From assembly GCA_022266195.1 (NCBI GenBank), contig WHVY01000001.1, positions 8,122,001 to 8,186,000 of the forward strand: 64,000 nt of DNA, written 5' to 3'. Below, piece by piece: positions 26,432 through 35,072 of this stretch. Every line of letters begins with the position of its first letter. Position 1 is the first letter of the stretch. The DNA is from Tetranychus cinnabarinus. Lineage: Eukaryota; Arthropoda; Arachnida; Trombidiformes; Tetranychidae. The notes under the pieces were generated by a model that made no database searches, was not told where the DNA came from, and was given only the letters and a program-made list of their open reading frames with translations. The position numbers and the translations under genes are program-made.

Positions 26432-27726
26432 AATGAACTATAACTGACCAAAAATTGACACCAAAAACAAATCAAGTTGATTACGGATGGGATTTAACAG
26501 CCACAAATGGGAATAGATTTGTGGGTGAGAAATTAAAAGGAAAAGATGAACTTACAAATACTGTGTAAAAATGACTCGAATTTCATGGAGACAGTGAAGA
26601 GGGCTGGCTTCAAGAGATTATTAGAGAGAATAGGAATAAATCTCATTATCTCTCTCTCTCACACAATTCTCTGACCATCACACCATCACCCAACTCACTC
26701 ATTTTACCTTCCTCAACATCTCGTTACACTCACTTTCAATTTAAAAGCAATGGTTTTCATTGTCAATGCCACTAACTCTTTCTCATAGACTCTCAAGTTG
26801 TACTCATCAATGAACAATAAATATTTGGACTTAATCAAGGTTCATGGATAAAAACTGGTGGCCTTAACTTCGTGAAATGAATAACCGTTGGATCTTTGAA
26901 GAAAGTCAATATTTTAGTATTTTGTTTGTTAATCACTTACTGAATCAAGGCAGTAATAACGTAGTGTTGCTTGTTGTACAACAAATCTTCGTTGGAAAAC
27001 CTTTTCAAAATCTATTAAAACACATGAAGAATTTGAATAACATGTTTCATACAGTTAGAGCTTTTTCAAGCAAGTTTGATTATCTGTGTTTAAGCTTCGC
27101 TTTTGCTTCATAGATCATTTATGAAAATTACACATGTACCTATTGAAGTTAAATAATGTATAATTATTAATTACAGAATTGGCCTTCATTTTAAAAGTAA
27201 AAACAATCTAGATTCTCACCTTACTGTCAAGCATTTGACAAACACTTGTTAGTCCTAAGGATCCATTGTAATCAAGTGTTACATGGTAGTCTTTCTGTTT
27301 TCAGCTAACAAATAAATCAGAAGCATTCAAATACTCAAGAGTTTATTGTAAACTGTGAAGAATAATTCATGAAGTTATTAAGCTTTTGTTTGCGTGTGGT
27401 TTACGATCATTTAGTACGATTTGCCTAAAGATTTATCAAAGTTGAGTTAATTCTGAATTATCACATAATGCTCCAATGTGTTTTTAAAATTAAATGTTGA
27501 ATATTGCGCCAAAAGCTACAGAAAATCTCATTTTTTCTGGTTGTTTCAGATCGGACAATTAACAAGATTTAAACATTAAAATGTCGTAGTTTCAACTCTT
27601 CAATACATTTAAGACAAAAAAATTCTGTCCTGAAATATCTAAAATACTATGAAACGCTGAAAAAATCCTTGAAAAATAACTTACCGTTTGGTTAATTTTT
27701 ACTAATTGTTGTTACTACCCGAGATA
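26432..27726. other. Upstream region of the acyl-CoA reductase gene; part duplicated at 62.5-63.4 kb
   Basis: No coding potential is supported. A TC-rich run near 26645-26670 sits upstream of the reductase start and may be promoter-proximal. The segment 26788-27054 is present again at 62510-62537 plus 63197-63432, where a solo LTR splits it. The open frame at 26877-27113 falls in this duplicated segment and has frameshift-type differences in the other copy, so I do not call it a gene. Confidence 0.6.
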
Positions 27727-27884
27727 CACTCTGGAGCAAAATTAAAGATACACAGGTTTTTTATATTATTTAGTAATTGATTGAGATATTATGATTTTTT
27801 TTTAAATAAATTTAACTTTATAATAACTTGTTTTATTTATTTCGTGTTAAAATTTAAGTGTATCTATATTTTTGCTCCAGAGTG
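27727..27884. mobile_element. Mariner-type MITE, 158 bp
   Basis: The termini CACTCTGGAGCAAAA and its reverse complement TTTTTGCTCCAGAGTG are flanked by TA on both sides (27725-27726 and 27885-27886). The inside is AT-rich and non-coding. This is the usual layout of a Tc1/mariner-derived non-autonomous element. Confidence 0.75.
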
Positions 27885-28124
27885 TATTTTGAAAAATTTG
27901 TTAAAACAAGTTCTTGAAGAAAGTGACAGCAAAAACATTTTATTGAGTTGCTGACTTAGTAGTTGCGAGACTTTAGATTTCAAACTTAAATAAACATTCA
28001 GGTTAAAGTGTAGCTTGTGCACAACGTTGACCAAATCCAAAGATTGCGTCAATTCGTCTAATTTAAAAAATTTTCAAAGATACTGAACAAAATTGTACGA
28101 ATTCGTGTTATTATAAATTGTTAT

Positions 28125-28946
28125 TGCCGGTAAATAAGGATAAATAAACTTTATTTAATAAACATATAAAATTAAAGGAAAGGATAGATTGAATATAACA
28201 GTTCCAGATGACCGAATTTAGCCAAAGTGATGAGCTCCGCTACAATTGTTCCTCTAGTCTAGTATACATTGTTATATCACTTTGTAATCAAGTCAATTAA
28301 ACGTTGGATATTTGATGGGTGATTTAGGCCAGTAAGTTGGGATATACAAGCATGTAAACAGTATAGGGTGAGTTGAAAATGAAATGTTCACTCAAAGTCA
28401 CGAACTGAGGGACCAGATGGCATGGAAATGGTCAATTTTGAGTCACTAAATGTCCGGACCTTATACGTTGAATGGTGTAAATATGTACATAATGCTTTAT
28501 TAATATTCTGATGAGGAGATCACTAAAACACTTAACACACTCAAGAAGTAACATTAAATGTAAAATAGTAAATTTAGGGTCACAATTTCTGATGATTACA
28601 TGAGTTGTATGGTGTAGATATGTAGATGTTAATACATAGAGATTCAAGGTTTAGATTCATTGGTTAAAGGTGATTCTAAGGTAGAAGAAACTTAATCTGA
28701 GTTAACACATTGTATATAGTACTTCTAGTCACTTCTAATGAAAATCTTCCAGGGCTTCCGCGGGTGGCTATTTTGCGCCGAAAACAAAGAAAAGTCGGCC
28801 ATTTTATGCGGAGCGAGGGAGAAATTCGTCTCCCTTAAAATGGCCGACCCAGCAAAAAACCAACCAATTGTGGCCTTTCCCTACCTACTAGAGGTAGGTA
28901 AAGGTAGCACCAAAACCAAACTGGTTAAAACCAGTTTTTCTTCACA
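28125..28946 (-). repeat. Outer LTR (3' LTR of the element), 822 bp
   Basis: In sense orientation it begins TGTGAAGAAAAACTGG and ends TTATTTACCGGCA. It carries three inverted repeats near its 5' end and an AATAAA signal near its 3' end. Wherever I compared it, it matched the LTRs at 38532-39353 and 43272-44093. The antisense open frame across 28738-28989 is a by-product and is repeated in all LTR copies. Confidence 0.9.
28794..28848. other. Conserved LTR stem-loop
   Basis: GTCGGCCATTTTA at the left pairs with TAAAATGGCCGAC at the right, and inside it GGGAGA pairs with TCTCCC. The same structure occurs in the other LTRs (43941-43995 and, inverted, 38630-38684) and, with base changes, in the diverged solo LTR near 63043-63100. 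Two further palindromes follow in this LTR: CTACCTA/TAGGTAG-type near 28890-28910 and AAACTGGTT/AACCAGTTT near 28918-28937. The role is unknown; U3 regulatory or RNA structure are both possible. Confidence 0.6.
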
Positions 28947-29050
28947 GTTGACCGGGCACCAAAAGAACGTCCTCGTTCTGAAAATATAAACTAAAATATG
29001 GATTAATACTATGAGAATAATGTATATGAGAATGTGAGTTCGATTAAGTT

Positions 29051-30262
29051 TCACCAATCATTAATAGATAAATTGGCGTTGACCATTTTTCTTATGGTTT
29101 CAGAAGAAGGAACGTAATTGATATAATCAGCTAATTTTAAATACTCCATATATCCTCTAAGAGTAACTCGGGCATCTCTTTCTGGAGAATGTCCAGCGAT
29201 TGTATTTGTTGGATCATCGCGTTTCAATTTAGGATTCTCGGGGAAGAAGAATTTGTCAACATAATTTAACCCTAACGGTTGCTGACCAGGCCATAGTGAT
29301 TGTAAATCAATCCAGGTAATGTCGTTATCCATCAAGTGACCTGGAGTAAATTTTAATAACCTTAAATCACCGTCTCCTTGGGTGATTACTCTTTTTCCTC
29401 TTAAAATTTCTAACACCGTTTTACGTACTATGTGAAAAGGTACACCTGTAGCTAAATCGCTGGGTTGTAATCCCGTAATCTTGGTATTTGCGTAGAATGA
29501 GTTTTCTGATTTAACCTCAACGTAGTATATTGTTTGAATTCGTATTATGTTTCCAAACCATCCAGATATATGGATGTTACCGACACCTCCACTTCCATTT
29601 CCTTCCATGTCCAATGACAATGTAGGTAAAGATGGGGAACCAATTGGTTCTAATTTTTCTAAAATTTTTGGATCATATTTTCCGGGTATCTTGTACCAAA
29701 TGTTACCTGTAAACTCTCTTCTTAATTTTCGTCGAAGTTGTCTTCTTTCTTCTCTTTTTGCGTTAACAGGTTTGATAACAGGCTGGATTTGTAACATAGC
29801 TTGTCCTACTCGTTTAATCAAATCAGGGCAATTTTTCCTAAAATGGGTGTTACTTGAGCAAAATGAACAGTTTTTACACTCAACTTTTGGATGGTCAGGG
29901 GCAAAGCATAAACTGCAGTGGAATAATGGTATCGGAGTGAGTTCAATCCATCTCGATCTGCCAGTCTTCCTTTTAATTCTACCTGCAATTTTTTTAATCT
30001 CTTTGATAAGAAAATTATGGGCATGGTTTATCGCTCTTTGAGTGTGTGCTGTTATCGTTAGTTTTGTGAATTTATGCATTTTTGGTGGAGTTCCTGACAT
30101 TTTACACCCTGGGATTGTTTTCTTACAAACTCCATAACTATTGACGAAATTCCAAGCGTAGCAGGACAGGAGTAAATAATGTTGATAAAGTAAAATAGGT
30201 TTTGTTTCTCTCTCTCCATCTGTGTACTTAGGATTTCTCCATCTCAGCTGATTACTCTCCAT
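29051..30262 (-). CDS. Retrotransposon accessory protein: double zinc knuckle plus ISG20/REX4-like DEDDh exonuclease, 403 aa
   Basis: Two exact CX2CX4HX4C zinc knuckles stand at residues 116-129 and 132-145, followed by an Arg/Lys-rich stretch (169-183). The C-terminal half matches a DEDDh 3'-5' exonuclease: ExoI LDME (D218, E220), GLQPSDLATGVPF before ExoII with D299 in GDGDLRLL, and ExoIII HSPERDA (H358, D363, spacing of five as in ISG20). The invariant ExoII histidine context (GHD/GHN) is replaced by QGD. ISG20 and REX4 degrade or trim RNA from the 3' end; ISG20 is an antiviral factor in vertebrates. I know of no LTR retrotransposon with such a gene. The ATG follows a pyrimidine tract and AACAG|G, so it is probably made from a spliced subgenomic RNA. 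A nucleic-acid target is inferred from the knuckles, not shown. Confidence 0.85.
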   Translation of the reverse strand: MESNQLRWRNPKYTDGERETKPILLYQHYLLLSCYAWNFVNSYGVCKKTIPGCKMSGTPPKMHKFTKLTITAHTQRAINHAHNFLIKEIKKIAGRIKRKTGRSRWIELTPIPLFHCSLCFAPDHPKVECKNCSFCSSNTHFRKNCPDLIKRVGQAMLQIQPVIKPVNAKREERRQLRRKLRREFTGNIWYKIPGKYDPKILEKLEPIGSPSLPTLSLDMEGNGSGGVGNIHISGWFGNIIRIQTIYYVEVKSENSFYANTKITGLQPSDLATGVPFHIVRKTVLEILRGKRVITQGDGDLRLLKFTPGHLMDNDITWIDLQSLWPGQQPLGLNYVDKFFFPENPKLKRDDPTNTIAGHSPERDARVTLRGYMEYLKLADYINYVPSSETIRKMVNANLSINDW

Positions 30263-30290
30263 CCTGTTAGATAAAAGAGAAGAAAAGAAA
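30263..30290 (-). promoter_or_regulatory. Putative splice acceptor for the exonuclease mRNA
   Basis: In sense orientation a pyrimidine-rich run (TTTTCTTTTCTTCTCTTTT) is followed by ATCTAACAG and then G-ATG. The AG lies one base before the start codon. Errantiviruses make env from spliced RNA, and a similar strategy would deliver this last ORF. The mirrored copy is at 37188-37215. Confidence 0.5.
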
Positions 30291-30300
30291 ATGATTAATC

Positions 30301-30572
30301 AGTCCCAATCACCGGGACTTTTATTTTATGACCCATCTCTGGTCACTTTAAACTTAACCCAATCACCGGGCACTTAATTTTTTTTTTCCTTTTTTCCAAC
30401 CCAATCACCGGGTTCTTATTATTATTTTTTTGTTGTTTTTTTTTATACCCCAATCACCGGGTGTTTGTGTTATCATTTTTTCAGCCCACTCACCGGGCTT
30501 TCACTTTTATCTTTTAGCTTTGTCATTAATAGAATTTAGTTAGTGTTTTTTTTTGTAGCCCAATCACCGGGC
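30301..30572 (-). repeat. Six short hairpins with constant loop and covarying arms
   Basis: In sense orientation each unit is an arm, GGTGATT (once GGTGAGT) and the complementary arm. The units lie at 30301-30319 (AGTCCC/GGGACT), 30357-30371 (GCCC/GGGT), 30398-30414 (AACCC/GGGTT), 30447-30462 (ACCC/GGGT), 30483-30499 (AGCCC/GGGCT) and 30558-30572 (GCCC/GGGC). The arms change together, so pairing is kept. The one imperfect unit would be a G-U pair in the sense RNA. They are separated by A/T-rich spacers and precede the exonuclease ORF. Five more units lie elsewhere in the element. Confidence 0.8.
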
Positions 30573-30684
30573 GTTTTCTTTCCTTTTCTTATTAGTTTTT
30601 TCTGTTTTTTGTATTTGTGATTTTTTTTTGTTTTTGTTCAATTTTATCATTTCCCATCACCATGCTTATTTCCCAAAATTTATT

Positions 30685-32406
30685 CTAATAGCATTTATGT
30701 AAAGGTATTACTTCTGGTTGTCTTTTATCTCTTATTTTATCTACTCTGTTCGTTCTGTTATCCCTCTCATCGTAAACTATTGAGTATACTGTTCGCTTTG
30801 GGGTGAACATAAAACGTACGCTAAGAGAACATAACAAGAAGCAAATGGTTACTAATAGTGAAATTGAAATCCATTTAACATAATCAAATTTCCAAGTGAG
30901 AGTGATTTTCTCGAAACTAGAAAGTACTTTCTCATGAGCTGCATCTAGGAGTTCAAATTCTAATGTTGGTATATTGATTTCTTGATAAGTTGGTTGAAAT
31001 AGTTTTAAATTTATTGCTTGAGTATGTTCAGTTACTCTGGGACCTCTAACGTAAAGAAAAAAATTAGTGGAAGTGTACTTCATGTCATCGATACTGAAAT
31101 TGGTATATTTTGATAGTTTGATAACTTGGTTCGGACATGAATAAGTACCTGAGTATATTTCAATTTTATGTCCTGCACAATGAATCAAATAATGATCACC
31201 CATATTTTTAACTTGAATTTTTTCCGCCACAATTGTTTCATTTACGTTTCTAGAGACACAATGCTCATCTCTCCAGAGCTGTGTTTTATTGAACTTATTT
31301 GGGCAAGTTGACACTTTGGTGAAAATAGGGTTTGGTGACTTCAACTCACTTTCCTCAATTTCACAGAACTGGTATGTGGTGGTATTTACTAATAGGTATT
31401 CTGGTCCTTTGTATTTAATTTTACATGTATGTGTCGCATTGGTTTTATATAACAAAAATGGGTCCGCTTGAAAGATTTTTGTAACCTGGTCTTGCCTAAA
31501 AGTTGTGAAGTTCAAACTTAATATTGGATATTTATTGTCATTGTGAACTTTTACTGAAATTTTTTCAATCACTGATAGGTCACAATCGTCACACTGCAGA
31601 TCTATTTTTAGAGACTTAAAGAAGTTACGATCTATTGTTGGTCTTGATTGTTTTATACTGTCATTGAATTTTTGCATCGTCATTAACTGAGTATTTGAAC
31701 CAGTTATGACATCAGCTGCTTGAAAGGAAACAACCGGTATCAATTTTTTTATCATATCAATTTGTTGTTGTTGTTCATGCAGGAGTTTTGTAACGTTGAC
31801 TAAATGGTCAAACTGTGTTTTCATCGCTTTCTTGTATTCTTCATCTTGTTTTGTAATGGCTTCCAACACGGGTTTAAAATCAATGTCAGGTGTCATGACA
31901 CTTTTATACATGTATGCTACTCCTGTAAGTACCACACCGCCCACCACAATAGCTGTTGACCCAACAGCTATCGCAGTAAGAAGTTCTCTTTTTATTAACT
32001 GTGGAGATCTATCTTCCTTAGCTGTAGTTTGGGGGATGAATCTAATCGGTTGAATATATTTGGTGTCAATGAATTCGGAGCAATACCCTTCTAGAGCATG
32101 TAAAGAAGTTCTCACGTATGGACATACGCGGTTATTTAAAGGACATCCGTATTTGGGGTTTGATTTATTTGTTATTTTGCCCCATTCGTCGCTGTCATAA
32201 GTTAGCATTTCTTTGCAAGGATTTGAGAAGGCTAAAATTATTCTTATTTCTTGTGTTGCTTTTCTAGGTTTGTGTTCTGTTTCTTTCCATAAGATTGTAT
32301 CTCCAGTTATGAAAGGGTTAATTTGCCCAGCTACTAAGCAAATTAGTCCCATTAAAAGTATTAAAGACGTTGATAAGGAAGAGCGATAAGGTTTTGTTTT
32401 TTCCAC
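30685..32406 (-). CDS. env: Envelope-like glycoprotein region of the pol-env frame (about 573 aa)
   Basis: This is the C-terminal part (residues about 878-1450) of the open frame that starts in pol; no stop separates the two. A hydrophobic signal-like segment (LSTSLILLMGLICLVAG) opens it. A dibasic site (LIKR) is followed by a hydrophobic, Gly/Ala/Val-rich stretch resembling a fusion peptide. Many N-X-S/T sites follow, then a Cys-containing ectodomain, a transmembrane segment near WISISLLVTICFLLCSLS and a basic cytoplasmic tail. The layout is that of a retroviral or errantiviral class-I type envelope. Release from pol by splicing or signal peptidase is inferred. This copy is uninterrupted. 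Confidence 0.8.
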   Translation of the reverse strand: MEKTKPYRSSLSTSLILLMGLICLVAGQINPFITGDTILWKETEHKPRKATQEIRIILAFSNPCKEMLTYDSDEWGKITNKSNPKYGCPLNNRVCPYVRTSLHALEGYCSEFIDTKYIQPIRFIPQTTAKEDRSPQLIKRELLTAIAVGSTAIVVGGVVLTGVAYMYKSVMTPDIDFKPVLEAITKQDEEYKKAMKTQFDHLVNVTKLLHEQQQQIDMIKKLIPVVSFQAADVITGSNTQLMTMQKFNDSIKQSRPTIDRNFFKSLKIDLQCDDCDLSVIEKISVKVHNDNKYPILSLNFTTFRQDQVTKIFQADPFLLYKTNATHTCKIKYKGPEYLLVNTTTYQFCEIEESELKSPNPIFTKVSTCPNKFNKTQLWRDEHCVSRNVNETIVAEKIQVKNMGDHYLIHCAGHKIEIYSGTYSCPNQVIKLSKYTNFSIDDMKYTSTNFFLYVRGPRVTEHTQAINLKLFQPTYQEINIPTLEFELLDAAHEKVLSSFEKITLTWKFDYVKWISISLLVTICFLLCSLSVRFMFTPKRTVYSIVYDERDNRTNRVDKIRDKRQPEVIPLHKCY

Positions 32407-35054
32407 TCTATTAATACTAGTTACCTTCTGTGGATTTTGTATGGGTCTATGGAAAGGTTTAAGTTGGCTTCCATGAGCCCTTTTTATTTTTCCTTTTTCT
32501 CCTAAGGGTAGAATTCTGTAGGTTGTTTTTCCTAACTTTTCTATTATTTTGTATGGACCTGAGAATTTGGGAGTTAACTTCTTTGAGCCCTGATAAATTC
32601 TATACATTACTTCTTCTCCTACATTGAAGTCTCTAAGTTTTTTCATATCGTGTTGAATCTTCTGGTTTTCTTTTGATTCTATCGAGTAAAGTCTGGCTTG
32701 ATCTCGTAATTGAGGCCATTGTGAAATGGATTCTCTAACTGTTTTTGGTAAACTTTTGAACGTTTTCGTATTTAAAATAATGTCTATTGGTAGAACAGGG
32801 TGTCTTCCATACAATAGGTAAAAGGGAGAACTTTTGGTAGATTTATTAACGCTAGTGTTGTACGCAAATCCCATCACCGGGATTAATCTTGCCCATTTTT
32901 TACGGTTATCATTCTGACAATAGTGTGTTAACATTGTACAAACGGTTTGATTAGCTTTCTCAGTCAAACCATTTGTTGCTGGATGATAAGATGTTGAAAA
33001 GGACCATTTACTTCCCATAAAATTTTTAACTTCTCCAACAATGGAAGAGATAAAGTTTCTACCTTGATCACTCAGGATTGTTTTTGGACAACCATGACGA
33101 AGGAAGATCTTATTAACTAAAAATTCCGCAATTGTTTCAGCCATCAAATCACCGATAGCTTCTACTTCTATCCATCTAGTAAAGTAGTCTGTACAGACAA
33201 CAATGTATTGCTGACCGTAAGACTTGTGTAACGGACCAACTAAGTCTATTCCAATTTTATCAAATGCATTATTAACAACGATAGATTGTAAAGGAGCTTC
33301 TAAAGTTCCACTTCCTCGTTTGTCTAATTGACAAGTAAAGCAATTTTTAACATGGTTTGTAATGTCTTTAGTCATCTGTGGCCACCAATAAAATTGTTTA
33401 ATTTTATTGTAAGTTGAAAACAAACCAGGATGACCAGAAATCATTGCATCGTGGTATTCCTCTAGAACTTTTGGAACTAGTTCCCTAGGGAGAACGACGT
33501 TCCAAGTTTCTCCATAATGATTTGTTGTTAGTCTATATAAGGTTCCATTTTCTATTTTAAAACGATTCATTCGTTTTCTTTCCTTAGGGGCTAAATTAGC
33601 TAAGTTTTCCATTTGATTTAGTATTTTACTGCATCTAGGGTCCTGTCGTTGTTTTGTAATCAAGTCGAAATTTTCTGCAGTAGTTTCCTCAACTAACATG
33701 GTAAATAATTCTTCGCATTCATCTTTGAGATTGTCTACGGGAATTTCTGAAATAGGGTACCGTGAAAGGCAGTCTACATCTGCGTGTTTTTTCCCTGATT
33801 TGTAAGTAACAGTAAAGTCAAATGACTGTAAAGCCATCGCATAACGTTGTAATCTTGCGGGTAAATTCTTTTTTGAGTGAATGTGGCAAAGTGCACAATG
33901 GTCCGTTACTACCTCGAATTTAATTCCTTCTAAATAGACTCTAAATTTTTGAACTGCCCATACAATAGCTAGACACTCCTTATCCGAGATCGGATAATTG
34001 AGTTCAGCTCCTCTAAGGATTCTGCTCGCAAAAGCGATTGGATGCCACCCATTATCACTTTTCTGTAAAAGAATCGCTCCTAAACCATAACCTGAAGCAT
34101 CAACTCTTAGTTGAGTTTGTTTATTAGGGTCATAATGAGCAAGAACAGGAGGTGTTGTTAGTTTCGTTTTCAACTCATTGAAAGCGTTTTCCTGTGCAGG
34201 ACCCCACTCAAAAGGTAAATCCTTTCGAGTTAAATTAGTAAGTGGTCTAGCAATCAATGCGAAGTCTTTTATGAATCTTCGATAATAAGAACATAAAGCT
34301 ACAAAAGATTTAATGTCCCTAACAGTTCTCGGAGTTGGGAACTGTTGGACCTTTTGGATTTTCTCGGGGTCGACTTCTTGTCCCTGTTCACTAACAATAT
34401 GTCCTAAGTAAAGTATCTTTTGTTTGAAGAAGGAGCATTTATTTGGTTTAAGAGTTAATCCTGCCCTTATTAGTCGCCTAAAAATAGTTTCAAGTCGTTC
34501 TAAATGTTCTTCTTCATTTTTCGAAAAAATGAGTAAATCATCAATGAAAATCAAACAAGTGTTATAAATTAATCCTCCCAAAACGATGCTCATCATTCTC
34601 ATGAATGACGAGGGTCCATTTGCTAGACCAAAGGGAAGTCTAGTATATTCATAAAGACCACTAGGTGTAACAAAAGCTGTTTTAGGTTGGTCTGCTGGAT
34701 CTAATGCCATTTGATGGTAACCTGATCTTAAATCCAGTAGGGTAAAATATTTCATTCCCTGAAGACTATCTAAGTAATCTTGAATGTTTGGTAAAGGGAA
34801 TTTATCTTTCACTGTAATTTCATTCAATTTGCGGTAATCTACACAAAGTCGAACTTCTTCGGTTCCTTTCTTAGCAACCAAAACAATTGGTGAAGCCCAA
34901 GGGGAACAAGAAGGAACAACGATGCCTTCATCGATTAACTCGTTTATTGAATTTTCTGCTATTTTCCGTTTTTCTTCTGACATTCTGTAAGGTTTTTGTG
35001 AAATAGGAGGGTGGTTACCTGTGTTTATTTGATGCACGAAGACATTGGAAAACC
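32407..35054 (-). CDS. pol: Pol: reverse transcriptase, RNase H, integrase
   Basis: The frame opens just inside the junction of the inverted block; upstream codons of the same polyprotein lie beyond 39353. Counting from VHQINTG as residue 1, RT shows LLDLRSGYHQM (D102), YTRLPFGLANGPSSF and the catalytic box FIDD (D166, D167). RNase H shows RVDASG (D313), SDKE (E354) and VTDH (D379). Integrase shows the HHCC finger (H529, H536, C566, C569) and D598, D657, E693 with 35 residues between the last two. A chromodomain is not seen; a GPY/F-like stretch (KFSGPYKIIEKLG) is. All catalytic residues are present, so the enzyme could be active if translated, but it is cut off from Gag and protease by the inverted segment. 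The frame continues into env without a stop. Confidence 0.92.
32867..32884 (-). other. Hairpin unit inside integrase
   Basis: In sense orientation AATCCC, loop GGTGAT, GGGATT gives a perfect six-pair stem. It carries the same loop as the cluster at 30301-30572 although the codons here encode integrase residues (LIPVMGF). Confidence 0.6.
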
Positions 35055-35072
35055 CTAACTAGTATTAATAGA

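Noticed and set aside
26877..27113. Open frame of 78 codons upstream of the acyl-CoA reductase
   Set aside because: The paralogous segment at 63260-63432 has small indels that break the frame, and no motif is present.
28738..28989. Open frame of 83 codons across the LTR, repeated at 38489-38740 and 43885-44133
   Set aside because: It is antisense to the element, lies in the LTR with its palindromes, and changes its C-terminus at each LTR border. It recurs only because the LTR recurs.
29547..30041. Open frame of 164 codons on the plus strand (and 37437-37931 on the minus strand)
   Set aside because: It is the antisense shadow of the exonuclease ORF and has no domain features of its own.
30301..30572. 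CRISPR-like regular repeats
   Set aside because: The units are 15-19 bp hairpins with low-complexity spacers of unequal length inside a eukaryotic retrotransposon. No CRISPR context exists.
31796..32053. Plus-strand frame of 85 codons opposite env
   Set aside because: Antisense shadow of env; present twice only because env is duplicated in inverted form.
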